From Diphasiastrum complanatum (taxonomy: Eukaryota > Streptophyta > Lycopodiopsida > Lycopodiales > Lycopodiaceae): a DNA stretch of 64,000 nucleotides. This document shows, piece after piece, positions 22,511 to 33,861 of the stretch (within the stretch, counting starts at the first letter, position 1; each line of letters opens with the position of its first letter). Position numbers and translations under genes: made by a program. The stretch spans positions 41,287,719 through 41,351,718 of the forward strand of contig CM055095.1 in assembly GCA_029204225.1 (NCBI GenBank). The letters run 5' to 3'. The notes below the pieces were generated by a model, which was given only the letters and a program-made list of their open reading frames with translations, had not been told where the DNA came from and made no database searches.

Positions 22511-22905
22511 TGGAAATAAAAAAAGATGGATGAAAGAATTGCTTTTTTTCTCACTATAGGAACCAATCAAGGGTACAAAACCAAATCCTATGTAAGACTT
22601 AGCAAAAAACTGTGAGATAGATCTCACTAGCTTGACAATCTCTCTAAAACAAGATTTAAATCATCAAAAAAGATGAAGTATGGCAAAAGTTATGGTTCTC
22701 TGAATTTCACACGTGTGAAATATTCCAAAAATGTCAAATTGACTCAAATACAATCTATTTGTATGAAACAATTTGTCTAGAACCTATAAGTTTTGTCTAA
22801 ATCACATATAGATGAGATTATGTAGCTTCTGGATGATTTTTGTGATCCTGAAATCTGATCAGATCTACAAACTTTTTGATTAGATTTGCTTGTAAAACTT
22901 AGGTA
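22511..22905 (-). other. Copia C1 leader
   Basis: This AT-rich non-coding sequence lies between the primer-binding site and the scrambled gag start. No independent feature is seen. Confidence 0.6.
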
Positions 22906-22918
22906 GGCTCTGATACCA
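22906..22918 (-). other. Copia C1 primer-binding site
   Basis: The minus strand reads TGGTATCAGAGCC directly after the LTR end, complementary to the 3' end of plant initiator-Met tRNA. This fixes the LTR at 22919 as the 5' LTR of a minus-strand element. Confidence 0.9.
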
Positions 22919-23379
22919 TGCTGAATTCACACGTGTGGGACGCCCTACACATGTATTTTTGATCTCCTAAGCACAATAACACCATAAAGATCAGACTAGC
23001 ATTGGTTGTCAATAGGAAAGCTGATCATACAAGCAATATTATTGTGTTACAAGCAAGATCTATCAACAAAACATAAGACAAAGCATCATAAATGCCTCTA
23101 CTTGGCTAGAGAGAGAAAATAGAAAGTACAAAACTCGTGGAGAGAGAGAGGACACAAAGAGCTTGTCTCCAAATTTGTATTACACACAAATTTTATCATA
23201 TTCTCAATGAGAGTACATCACACATATAGATCCATGGACTCTTCTCCTACTTTGAGTTGAATTGGAGTTGTGGATCAATCTCTCAAGTTATCTAGACTTA
23301 TCCAAGCCACCTCACTATGTCTAATTGTGCCACATAGTCTTTTCATGCATTAAATGTGGCATGTAAAGTACAAATGGCA
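22919..23379 (-). mobile_element. Copia C1 5' LTR
   Basis: It ends (minus strand) in GAATTCAGCA next to the PBS. It is an inverted copy of the solo LTR at 14630-15099, at about 95 percent identity by eye, with an extra stretch of about 26 bp near 23310. Homology stops near 23379, so the first about 35 bases of the LTR are missing or diverged. Confidence 0.85.
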
Positions 23380-23568
23380 ATTCCTATGGTAGCTTGAGTT
23401 TCTACTTCTACCTACCTTGAATATTTTATTCTAAGATGGGTCTTTACTAAGCCAAAAGAGCTCAATTCATCTTTGGCATTTTTAGGACCCATACTCACAA
23501 CATTAGATAGATTCTTCAATATTTTGACATGAATGAGTCTATTATGGTGATTGACTATGGAAATCAAG

Positions 23569-23742
23569 ATTAACTACATCTAATCATTCTATTTGGATTT
23601 TTTCTTTTAGAAGCAAGTGAGAGATTAACTTCATCTAATCATTCTATTTGGATTTTTCCTTTTAGAAGCAAGTGAGAGATTAACTTCATATAAATATTCT
23701 ATTTGGATTTTTCCTTTTAGAAGCAAGTGAGAGATTAACTTC
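23569..23742. repeat. 55-bp tandem repeat, about three copies
   Basis: The word ATTTGGATTTTT starts at 23591, 23646 and 23701, an exact 55-bp period. Copies one and two are nearly identical; the third differs at a few positions. Confidence 0.93.
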
Positions 23743-23818
23743 AAAGTATCGTGGCACTCATCCTATCGCTCAATATTTATTGGCCAAACTATACTTGAAG
23801 TGTCATAAGGGTCAAAGA

Positions 23819-24022
23819 TTAAAGCATTTTCGAAAAACACTTTAAAAAGTTTACCTCTTGTACCCTTGGATTCTCTGTGTGCACTTCATTGGCCCAAATA
23901 TGATCGTTGACAATCCTCCTTGTCCGAATCCTAAGGCCTTTGCATTGTGTGCATGTACATGGTATCCTCTCATCATTTTCCTGGTTGAAACTGGTCCAAT
24001 AATCCAATTGCAAATTGCACAA
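23819..24022 (-). pseudogene. Possible TNP2-associated N-terminal domain remnant
   Basis: Minus-strand reading RIPCTCTQCKG followed by RRIVNDHIW resembles the CPC..C.N....V..HL pattern of the transposase-associated domain at the N-terminus of plant CACTA proteins. The usual W..HGE end is not seen. It is short and lacks neighbouring TNP2 blocks, so this is tentative. An overlapping 112-codon frame at 23851-24189 shows no motif. Confidence 0.35.
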
Positions 24023-24189
24023 ATTCTTTTAGTGTCATTCAAGTGAAAATTGACAAATTCTAATATGTGACGAATTGTAACATGTGACAAAAATTGACAA
24101 AATAGTCTTTGTACATTTAGTGCATTTTCAACCTTCATTTGTGATGGAGTGGTGTCTTGGCTTTCCAAAGAGCAATATACGATATCCAA

Positions 24190-25822
24190 AGAGCAAATCG
24201 GATTACATCACTATTACAAATAAAAAAATTATGACATAAATTAATATACATACATGTGATGGATCAATAGGTGGTCTACATCGACTGATGGAAGAGCTTG
24301 AAGATGAACCAATTAATAGTTGTTCATTGTACTTTAGTCTTGATTGCTCTTTTTTTTCTGTGATAGAGTTCAATTCTTTTTTCTTTCTCTAAATCACGTG
24401 GAGGTACGATAATTTTCCTAGAATTCATAATTCCAATCAAATGTCATTGTAAGAATAAATTTGCAAGAAAAATTATACACTCATATTCAAATAACAAATA
24501 AAGTGCAATTGATGTCAATATCAATAACAATATATACTTGTTGTTGCGATCATGAGATGAATCGCTATCTGATGATGATGACATCGTCGATGACATATAC
24601 ACACTATAGCCAGCTACTCTATACCAGATCATAAGTAATCATTATGAGACCGTATGTTCCGAACAAATATAATAAAATTTGTTAAAGACATGCCAACATC
24701 TAATCCATGTATATTCTACTTATGCTTAATGTAAATCTAATATCCTAGTAACATTGCTATCAAGAAAATTGCTTGGGTAGGGCAACACATGACGAGCAAT
24801 CAAAATGAGGTTCATACTGACAAATGTTAGACATCCGTAGATAGTGCGTGCAGGCCTATCTCAACTAGATTAAAAACCACATAGCAGTCAATGTTCGAAG
24901 CTCTCAGTTTAAACTCTTGTCTAAGATGAGTGATGATCTCACTCGATCTTTCTTTCAAGATGGAATGATCAAAATCAAACAATCAGTCATATACTCAATT
25001 GATTCATTGCCCACTCAATCAATCATTTAATTAATTAGTACTTGTCTCAAGTTAGTTAAAGGTAAATCTCTTTGGATTGGCCTAGTGTGCCATGGTAACT
25101 CATGACGAGCAATATGCATTCGCCCTTTCTATCTATGGTTGCTTTGTATGCAAAAATCATATACTGGATAACACACCATTGATCAACATCTTTATTACAA
25201 TGCTAAATGATATTTCAACTAATTACTATGATTTCATATAAGGTTATATAGGTCACACATCAACAATTAAAAAGATTTATCATATAGGTCACATATCACT
25301 AAGGTCCTCAATATAACATAAATGCTTTTGATCATGAATCTAAATGACCGCATGCAACCATTAAAGAGGCCACATGACAAAAGCAAAAAAAAATTATTTG
25401 ACCATGTAATTATGTCATCAAATTATATCAAATCTATGACACCTAGATTATTAATAAACTAAATGTTTTTTGACATCACCGATTTGACATAATATTATGT
25501 CATAAAATCTTAAAAAACTTGTCAAATTACTTGTTTAATAATAATATGTACTATTTCTTATCTCATGATTTTGACTTGTATGTCAAATCTCAAGAAAAAT
25601 AAAATCTATAACAATATAAAACTATTTTTAACAATTAAATACTACCATAATGATCTTTAAATTGATTTTTTTACATTCCATCATATTAAAAAATATATTT
25701 TATGTATCTTACAATAAAATATTCTCATAAAATCTAGAAAAGATTATGAGAATATTGAATGACATCTGAAGCATGCAAGCCCATGTGGGGGACCCTCTCA
25801 CGTGCCAAGAGAGAGAAAAAAA
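24190..25822. other. AT-rich sequence without recognised features
   Basis: I see no gene, LTR or terminal repeat here. Open frames are short and low-complexity. It may be the flank or 5' region of the palindrome-bounded element that follows. Confidence 0.5.
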
Positions 25823-25883
25823 ACGCGTGGAACATCCACGCGTGGATATCGCGTGGATTATCCACGCGTGGATAATCCACGCG
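25823..25883. repeat. Palindromic array (GCGTGGATAATCCACGC), left
   Basis: Within 61 bp there are about four overlapping copies of CGTGGAT or ATCCACG half-sites forming palindromes such as CGCGTGGATAATCCACGCG. The exact string GTGGAACATCCACGCGTGG also occurs in the right array at about 28494. Confidence 0.92.
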
Positions 25884-26201
25884 AAACTTGAATGCCAATA
25901 AAATAGCATTTCCGCGAGCATTCTTGCTCCTCTACTTTTGCTTTCAAGTTTTATAGGTTTTCTAATCTAGTGTTTAGTGCTCTTGCTTGCTATTGCTCTT
26001 CTAAGCTCTACAGATCTTGCTTGCTTGCTCTTGGTTGCTCTTCATTGCTAGTGATCTTGCTCTATTGATCTTGTTTGTTCTTGCTTACTATTAATCTATT
26101 GCTTTCTATTCATTGCTTACTCTTCTAATCTAAAAGTCTTCAATACTCTTTCACTCCCATTCTCCACTACTTTCTAACTTTCAAAGTTTTTCTTTGATAC
26201 A

Positions 26202-27304
26202 ATGTCTTCAAGTGTTAGGTCAAGTGGAAGGTCAAGTGGGAGACCATCTAGGAGAAGAGCTCGTGAGGAGGCCGAAGAATATAATCAAGAGTGGTTTGAG
26301 AATCTATCTCCTCAATAAAAAGATAGAATAAAAAATCTTGTGTTATCTTCTTCGAGTGAGTCATCCGAGAGAAGAGCTTTCGAAGGTGCCCCTTTCCAAG
26401 AATCGTGTAGTGTGTATTATGATCTTAATCCACGTGGTGGAGTTATAAAAAATACGCGTGACAATGTAGTTCATGCCCATTTGCGTGATTTAGTTGTTTT
26501 ATATTTTGGTAAAGATTACATGATCGATTGGTCCTCCCAATCGCTTGAAGACAAAATAAAATAATAGAGACTTTGTATTTTGAATTCCCTCTAGTAGGAC
26601 TTGGGCCTTGAATACAATGTGCCTTTGGATTCGAGACAAAAGGCAATTGATGAGAAGAGCCGTGAGGAATCCCAAGAATCCCACGAAGCTTGGATGGTGC
26701 TCCAAAAGGGATTGGAGGAAGGTGAAAGGGGAATTGTTGCAAAACAATCCCCAAAAGTATGAACAACAACGTAGGGCCGCCACCGAAAAGCTCTTAAAAC
26801 ATGGCCAAAGTCACTTGGGATCGGGAGGAAGGGGCAATCTAGAGGCCCGATTTGTAAGTGCAATATTTTTTAATATGATTCTATTTTTGTAGTGAGATTG
26901 TTAATGTTTTTTATTGCTAAACTATATTTTTTTGTTGAATGTAGCTTAGTGATTTTGGAAGACACATGACCGCCGCGGAGTACAAGCAAGGTTACGATCA
27001 TGGATATGCCGACCTCAAGGATTTTATGGAATCCCATGGATTGTTTCCAATCGTAAACTCTTAACCTTTATTGTTTTGTGATTGTTTACTTTGTGGTTTA
27101 CAAGTTTAATCTCAATTTAATTAAATCTTTGATTCTATTTTGTAGAGAGGCTCTACAACTTCAAGTGTTCGTGATGTGGAAGAAAATGTGGAAGAGAACG
27201 TGGAAGAGTACGTGAATGAGAGCGAAGGGGAGTTTGAAGATGTGGACACCAACGTACACCTACAAGTTGAAGGAGGCGAGGAGGGAGGAAGTGATGATGA
27301 GTAG
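26202..27304 (+). pseudogene. Unrecognised spliced TE-like gene between palindromic arrays
   Basis: The 5' exon frame starts at ATG 26202 (MSSSVRSSGRSSGR), has one stop at 26316 (CAA to TAA type), and stays readable to 26561, including SCSVYYDLNPRGGV. A second frame is open from 26584 to 26853: RNPKNPTKLGWCSKRDWRKV, then EKLLKHGQSHLGSGGRG. How the two frames connect is unclear; an intron ending CTCTAG at 26594 is possible. Two further introns are well supported: 26854-26944 (GTAAGT..TAG) and 27053-27145 (GTAAAC..TAG). They keep frame through AAEYKQGYDHGYADLKDFM to a Glu-rich tail ending at TAG 27302. The middle part loosely recalls plant Ptta/En-Spm accessory proteins, but I would not name it. 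Flanking arrays suggest it belongs to a DNA transposon. Confidence 0.5.
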
Positions 27305-27467
27305 AGGTTTTTAAATTAAATGTAAGGCCTTGTAGAAGGCAATGTAGGAAGAGAGAATTTATTCTCTCATCAATGTACTTGTTTTTAAATCAATCAATAT
27401 AATGTTTTGGCATCACATCATTCTTGCAAAAATTTTGAATGCATATATTTTTAATCCATGAATGCAA

Positions 27468-27605
27468 ATGTATAGTCCATTGAATGCACATCTATTGATT
27501 GCAAATGTATCTATTGATGTATTCAATGCAATGTATAGTCTATTTAATGCACATCTATGCAATGCAAATGTATCCATTGATGAATTCAATGCAATATATC
27601 TATTT
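27468..27605. repeat. 63-bp imperfect tandem repeat, about two copies
   Basis: ATGTATAGTC starts at 27468 and 27531, giving a 63-bp period. The units consist of variations of AATGCA and ATTGATG words. The repeat lies just downstream of the spliced gene. Confidence 0.8.
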
Positions 27606-28113
27606 TAGCACATGATTTGCATGCTAGAATGCACAATAAAAAGTAATGGAAAGCACAATGGAAAGTAATGGAAACCACAATATAATGCATCAATAGATAA
27701 CACATTAAGTTATCAACTAAATATCGAATGAATCAAAATAAATGTGAATTTACCTTTACTATTGTATCTCCATTGTTTTGCAATCTTTGCTTTTCCTTTT
27801 GCATGCACTTGATCTTTGAATCCTTTGCAATGAAAGCTCATTTTTCATTTTTCATATCCAAACCTACATCACAAACAAAAAAGATCTTAAAACTTATGAT
27901 CACAAAACACATACTATTAACATCCATCAATGAACTAAAAATCCTAAACACTATCAATCTTCTCACTCACATTCATCCTCATCTCATTCTCACTCCCATC
28001 TATACTCTCTTTTTCTCTCTCTCACACAACACAAAAATAGAAATTCACCTCTAGTTTCGGAACGAACCACATTTTGGTTCGCGCCAAATGTTTTTTTTTT
28101 GGACAAAAATTTT

Positions 28114-28572
28114 TGCGTAGATTATCAACACGTGGATAATCCACGCAAATTCCAGAAACCTATTTGCATGGATACCATGTGGATATAAAAAAACTTTTAT
28201 CCACACGGTATCCACAGCCTCAACTCTCTGGATTTTGCGTGGATCAAGCAAATTTCGCGTGGATAATCCACGCGATATCCACGCAATATCCACACAATAT
28301 CCACACAAAAGCCAAGCCTTTTTTATTTAATTTTTACTATGGCGTGGATTATCCACGCGAAATTAGAATTCTTATTTTCGGCTCCGGGTGTAGGAGGTTT
28401 GCCCGGCTGCCGATAGTCGGACTTGGCATGGATAATCCACGCATTTTGAATTTCACGACATCCGGCCGATCTGCTGCCGAAAATGACATTTGCGTGGAAC
28501 ATCCACGCGTGGATAATCCGCGCGCTTGTATCCACGCGTATATCCACGCCAATCCACGGCTATATCCATGCG
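28114..28572. repeat. Palindromic array (GCGTGGATAATCCACGC), right
   Basis: At least ten half-sites CGTGGAT or ATCCACG in both orientations are spread over about 460 bp, with perfect palindromes near 28130, 28257, 28344 and 28502. The density of short inverted motifs on both sides of a gene resembles the subterminal repeats of CACTA-type elements. No CACTA terminus was found next to them. Confidence 0.9.
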
Positions 28573-28770
28573 AATTTTTTTTTGCCCGCGCGTCCTTCTT
28601 TGTATTGTGTGTGGATATTTGCTATATGTGTTCTTGTGTTCCTTAGTCTTTGGACAATCATCGCTTGTCAGCACCATCTCTGCAAGCATTGGAGTGTTTG
28701 CTCCTTTGCAGTTCAGCATCCATTGGAAGTAGGAAGTTTTCGCTATTCCATTACTCACCTATTTTTAACA

Positions 28771-29103
28771 TGGTATCAAAGCATTCTAATTTGGTATCAG
28801 AATATTTTTAATCTCTTATCAGATTGATCCATCATAGTATCAATGCTAGATTACGATATCAGAGTAGTTATTACTACTCCCTTTATCTGAACCGTCACAG
28901 TATCAGATTTGTGATCTCTATCACGCCTAATACTATCACGATATCAGAGCGCATAGCTCTAATACTTGATATCTTTTGTGATATCAAATTGATATCATAT
29001 TTTTCAGTTCATATCATCTTTTTCAGTATCAGAGAATTGATTTCCTATTGTTGGCATCACTACATCTTAGCGTCATCGATACAATCAACAGAGTAAGTTC
29101 CAT
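28771..29103 (+). other. Copia E primer-binding site and leader with reiterated TATCA motif
   Basis: TGGTATCAAAGC at 28771-28782 is a Met-tRNA-type PBS following TTAACA, the likely end of a truncated 5' LTR. Over the next about 270 bp, TATCAGA or TATCA-like words recur about twelve times, including near 28793, 28837, 28857, 28891, 28931 and 29027. The gag ATG is at 29104. Confidence 0.75.
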
Positions 29104-29950
29104 ATGGATTCTCAAAGTAAAGTCGGTCTTATCGTACACAAGCTGAATGGATCCAATTATCATTTATGAAAATTCAAGATGAAGACCTTGCTAATCGCCA
29201 ACGAGTTGTGGGGTGTTGTTATAGGTATCGAAGTGAAATCTGAAGACGACACAGAAAACTCAAAGTGGAAATTGAAAGATGGCAAAGCTTTCGCGCTTAT
29301 CATCCTCAATATATCAGATATGCAGATTGTTCACATACTTGAAGCCAAAAATTCAAAAGAAGTTTGGGACATCTTGAGCTCACTATATGATGTGAGAGAC
29401 GTAACTACCAAGTTACACCTATGAAAAAAACTCTTCACACTCAAGATGTGAAATAGTGATTCTCTTCAGAGTCACATTAACCAGTTTAAGAATCTCTTGC
29501 AACAGATGGCCGTTGTCAGATCAATCATAGACGATTAAGATGCAATAATGACATTGCTTTCAAGTCTGCCCTCTACATATGAGAACTGGGTGATGATCAT
29601 TATGACACACTCAGATTTAACTCTTACTAGAGTTATCACTATGTTGCTGCAAGAAGATAATCGAAGAAGTCAAGACACTTCGTCTACTTTCTCATCTCAG
29701 GCTCTATACGTCAAAAAAGGCTCAAAATGACAGAAGCAGAAAAGCTCCAAAAAGGCTGCAATGAATCAAAAGTCGACTCAAAGTCAAGAATAATCATCAA
29801 ATCCACAGTCGAAGAAGAAGATGTTTTGAAGGTATTGCAAACGCAATAACCATGAGATCCAGGATTGCTGAATTCTCAAAGCAAAGAATGCAACCAAACA
29901 ACCTGATCAACAAGCAAATATAGTTACATCATTTCCCCAAGTCTAAGTGG
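29104..29950 (+). pseudogene. Copia E gag (broken)
   Basis: The start MDSQSKVGLIVHKLNGSNYH matches Copia gag. It continues with LNISDMQIVHILEAKNSKEVWDIL in ordinary UBN2-type order, then LLSSLPSTYENWVMII. Stops lie at 29167, 29422, 29452 and later. The zinc knuckle is readable as RYCKRNNHEIQDC at about 29830-29868, with its first Cys replaced by a stop. The closest relative in this window is the gag of Copia G at 55.1-55.8 kb. Confidence 0.82.
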
Positions 29951-31300
29951 AGGAAGACGCATTTATGGCCAAAGACCAAAGCGTAGTTTTGGATGATTCT
30001 TGGTTTCTGGATTTTGGAACTACTCAACACATGACCATCAACGTGAGATCTTCAACTCCTATATGCCTTACAGCACAAAAAAGTACATTCATCTTGGTGA
30101 CAATAGCACTCACACTATTGAAGGTGAAGGTACTGTAAGATTGTGATTCCAGCATGATCAATCAAACTATTGTCAAAAGTTTTATATGTTCCTAAACTCT
30201 CTACAAATTTGTTATCAATAAGTAGAATTACAGATTTAGGTCATAAGGTGGAGTTTGAATCTGATCAATGCAGAATTATTGATAGGAGTAACAAGATCCT
30301 TGTACTGTTTATATAGATTGGCGCATTGTTTATCTGAAACTAGTCAAGACTTGAAAACTTTTGTTCTTATCAATAAAACATTACTATGGCATCATCGCTT
30401 AGGACACTTGAATTATGCATATGTATTGGACATGTCCAGACGATCCATGGCTCTTGATCTCGATTATCCTTTTGGCAAAGTTGATCTCCCTATCTGTCAT
30501 AGCTGCATCTTTGGAAATTAGACTAGGATTTCTTTTTTATCAAGCCATAGGCATGCAGCAAAAGGTCTGTTAGATGTTGTTTATACAGATATATGTGGAC
30601 CTATGCAAACTCTTTAATTACTAGATAAAAAGTATTTCATTACCTTTATTGACGAATTCTCCAGAAGAACAACTGCCAGTATTTCATTAAACAAAAATCA
30701 GAGGCTTTCATCAAGTTCAGACAATTCAACGAACATGCAGAAAATTAGACTAGTAAACAAATCAAAACACTAAGGTCAGATAATGGGGGAGAATATATCT
30801 CCACCGAATTCAAAGAGCACTGCCTTAACAACGGCATTGAGCAACAATACATTGCCTCCTATTCGCCTCAGTCAAATGGTCAAAACCTTAATCGGATCGG
30901 CAAAGTGCTTGTTATTACATGCGACACTTCCGAAGTCCTTCTAGGCTGAAGCTGTTTCAACAACAACCTATATTCAGAACATATGTCCTACTAAAGGTCT
31001 CTCAGACAAAACACCATTCGAAGTTTAGACAGGTACCAAACTTGAGTTTTTGGATGTATTGCTTATGCGCAGATTCCTCATGATCTTAGGAAGAAGCTTG
31101 ACTTCCAGAGTATCAAATGTATTTTCATCAGTTACACTACTTCAGTTACAAAGCAGACGGAAGCATCGATAGAAGAAAAGCTCGACTTGTCGCCAAATAA
31201 GTTTCTCAGGTATACAACGTCGATTACACTGAGACTTTCAATCCAGTAGTCAAGCATTCTTCTATTCGACTTTTGCTATCATTTGCTGCTGCAGAAACCC
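29951..31300 (+). pseudogene. Copia E protease, integrase and a short RT piece (broken)
   Basis: The protease motif reads WFLDFGTTQHMT at about 29998, with the DSG serine changed to Phe. Pre-integrase HHRLGHLNYAYVLDM is at about 30392 and CHSCIFGN at about 30497. Integrase core blocks DICGPM at about 30590, FITFIDEFSRR at about 30637, and PSKGLSDKTPFEV-like at about 30990 are readable in shifting frames. After about 31110 it jumps to an RT segment, RRKARLVAK and DYTETFNPVVK at about 31160-31240. Most of RT and all RNase H are gone. Stops and frameshifts are frequent. Confidence 0.82.
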
Positions 31301-31306
31301 AAAAAA

Positions 31307-31861
31307 GATGACTCGAATTTTTCAAGCAGAAGATCGACTCGCATTTTTTCAGAATTTCTTGATACCGGATCGACTCGACTCGACTCGACTCGTATTTTTT
31401 CGAGTTAGTCTCGTATTTTCTCGAGTCATTGTGATTTCTCGAGTCATTGTATTTTTCGATATCGGTTAGAAAAATCCAACCCACGACGCAGCGATGATGG
31501 ACGACCTACTTTGTACATGCATTTACAATTACTATGTCAGTTGTAATAAATGTAGTAGATAGACTGTAATGCTTACAAGGTACTGATCGATTGAAATAAG
31601 ATGTAGATATTGTCAAAAGGAAGACTTCTATAGCAAGTGTAATTACACTCAACGATCAACCAAGCTGAAGTCGATTTTGCTTCCAGCCATCGTACTCAAT
31701 ATTTTTCAATCAATCATAGTTCAATTTTATCTACACTACTGTATTGTTCTATTGCGCATTGTTACTGATTGTCCGTCTTGATTATTCGCTGCTAACTAAC
31801 GTGCTTCCGATCCACAACCATTCGTTGCTTACTTCTGCTGCTATGCCACCAATTTTCGATA
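31307..31861 (+). mobile_element. Copia LTR (family related to Copia G), edges approximate
   Basis: It ends at ATTTTCGATA followed by TATCAGAGCTC, the same junction type as the Copia G LTR and PBS (ATTTTCGACA, TGGTATCAGAG). Internal similarity includes CTACTGTATTGTTCTATTGC. The left part holds (CGACT)n and CGAGT words at about 31367-31450. TATCAG words recur after the end (31862-31950). It may be the 3' LTR of Copia E or the 5' LTR of a lost element. Confidence 0.5.
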
Positions 31862-32826
31862 TATCAGAGCTCTGTTTCTATCAGTGCTCTACTAATTCGA
31901 TATCAGTCGATCCTTCTGCATTATCCACATTTTCAGACAAGGTATCAGAGCTCATTTATGATAACCTACCACCTTCCGACAAAATCTTGAAAATAATGTT
32001 CATAATTTTTTTTTTGAAATTTTCATATCACATTATGTACGATAATGGATGAAGGACCTCCAAACAATTATTATCTAGTTCATAAAAGTGATACTACTCA
32101 AGGTGGTTTTAGACTACATTGCTTGGCAAGTCCCAAATTTGAAATGGAGTCATCCCATTGGTCTAAGGAGGAAAAATGAGTCTTGTTCTCTTTCAAACTA
32201 TCTTGAGTTGGCCATCATGTGGCAAATGAGGTGGCATGGGACCCATGCCACGTAGGGGCAACTCAAGCACATTTTTTGGTCCTCGGGACATTGCCTGACA
32301 TGTTGAGCTACTAAGGGCAATTTAACAAAAATGGACTAATGGAATGGTAGGGATTCAAATTGGCCGATCAAATTGTGACCCTTCATTTAACATTTGCCAT
32401 CCAAGTCTTAAAGGGACTCGGGTGGTCTGTCAACTCACTTGCCAAAGCTTAAAAATGGGCAGCAAGCCAAAGGGCCAAGCAAAAGGACTTGTCAATAATT
32501 TGAAACCATAGCCATGTAAACATTAACTCCAATGACACATGCCCTGTGCTATTTCTCTCTCACATCGTGGATGCACGTGTGATAGAAAGAATTCGCTCTC
32601 CAAACCCAAAAGAAAAGAAAAGGAAAAAGGCTAAATTAGCTGACACCTCATGCTCGCTATCATGTATGTAGCCCGTAGCCCACTTCTCAGTCTCTCCATA
32701 CTCCATGCTTATCTAATACTACACTGTACTCATCAATTATAGGAAGAGGAGGGGGTTCACCTCCTGCTGCATGGAATAACATTGTCCTTTACCTTCCTTT
32801 GCTATCCTGTGGCCATTACACAACCA

Positions 32827-32830
<4 letters not shown>
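31862..32830. other. Leader remnant, then unassigned sequence
   Basis: The first about 100 bp repeat TATCAG words like a Copia leader. From about 32050 to 32830 I see no gene, terminal repeat or other supported feature. Its right half may be the upstream region of the stress protein gene. Confidence 0.5.
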
Positions 32831-32901
<71 letters not shown>

Positions 32902-32987
32902 GGCAAACTACATCAATTGAACACCTTGCAACTGCCATAACTGGGAACTTTGCCTTTCTTTTGTTGTTTTTCCTTCTCTGAATGCAC

Positions 32988-33077
<90 letters not shown>

Positions 33078-33098
33078 GGCGCGCGCGCGCGCGCGCGA
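32831..33098. repeat. Compound microsatellites (TC)n, (TC)n(AC)n(GC)n
   Basis: (TC)34 lies at 32831-32898. After 92 bp of unique sequence comes (TC)15 at 32991-33020, (AC)27 at 33021-33074, and a run of GC at about 33079-33098. They lie about 1 kb upstream of the USP start. Confidence 0.97.
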
Positions 33099-33266
33099 CC
33101 TGCTGCGCAAGATTCACCCAGCTTCATTGCAACGATCAACCTGAAATACAACGAAAAGCATCAGATTGAAACAATAACTACTAGAATCACACTCTCATTC
33201 CGTGAGAGGTCGAATTACAAAAATTGATGGCATGACAGAGTTGTTCATAGCTGAAAACGTAAGGCG

Positions 33267-33269
<3 letters not shown>

Positions 33270-33342
<73 letters not shown>
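33270..33342. repeat. (TC)n array
   Basis: About 36 TC units are followed by CT-rich degenerate sequence to about 33490. It belongs to the pyrimidine-rich zone upstream of the USP gene. Confidence 0.97.
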
Positions 33343-33344
<2 letters not shown>

Positions 33345-33638
33345 GCTCGCACCCCCCTCCCTCACTCCTCAATCGCATTGGATGTGTCTCTCTCTCGATC
33401 CATCGCTCGCTCTCTATGTCTCTCTCTGAAAAATTCTCTTTCTAGGATCGCTCGCTCTCTGTCTCTCTCTGAAAATTTCTCTTTCCAGAAGTTTCTAATA
33501 TCACGTGATCTATCTCTAAAATCAACGTGATTGCATGTCAACACCACTTCACTGCCTTTCAATTGCCAGTCAAATACGTTTTAGGGCAAACGTGGACCAA
33601 TGAAAATTTAAAAAACCCATTTTGTTTAAATGGGGTGA

Positions 33639-33641
<3 letters not shown>

Positions 33642-33689
<48 letters not shown>

Positions 33690-33690
33690 C
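33642..33690. repeat. (TC)n(AC)n compound microsatellite
   Basis: A (TC)14 run passes directly into an (AC)10 run. It is the third mixed TC/AC array within 900 bp. Confidence 0.96.
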
Positions 33691-33861
33691 AAAGTCGCTT
33701 AATGGCACGGAAGTGGGTAATGCCCGCACCAGTGGGTATGAGGACTTAACGTGATGCAAGTTGCTAAGAGAACATGATCTTTCAGAGATTGAAATCATGT
33801 GACATGAACTCGATGCGTCGCGCTTAATCTCATGCGTGCTAGTAAGCTACGAGGGCCCCAC

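Noticed and set aside
27728-28054. 108-codon plus-strand ORF
   Set aside because: Low-complexity, Ile/Leu/Thr-rich reading of AT-rich sequence; no motif.
28114-28572. Palindromic array as a CRISPR-like array
   Set aside because: Spacing is irregular, motifs occur in both orientations, there are no uniform spacers, and the genome is a plant.
31367-31450. CGACT/CGAGT repeats as a separate microsatellite locus
   Set aside because: Similar GTCGA words occur throughout the related Copia G LTR, so they are better seen as part of the LTR.
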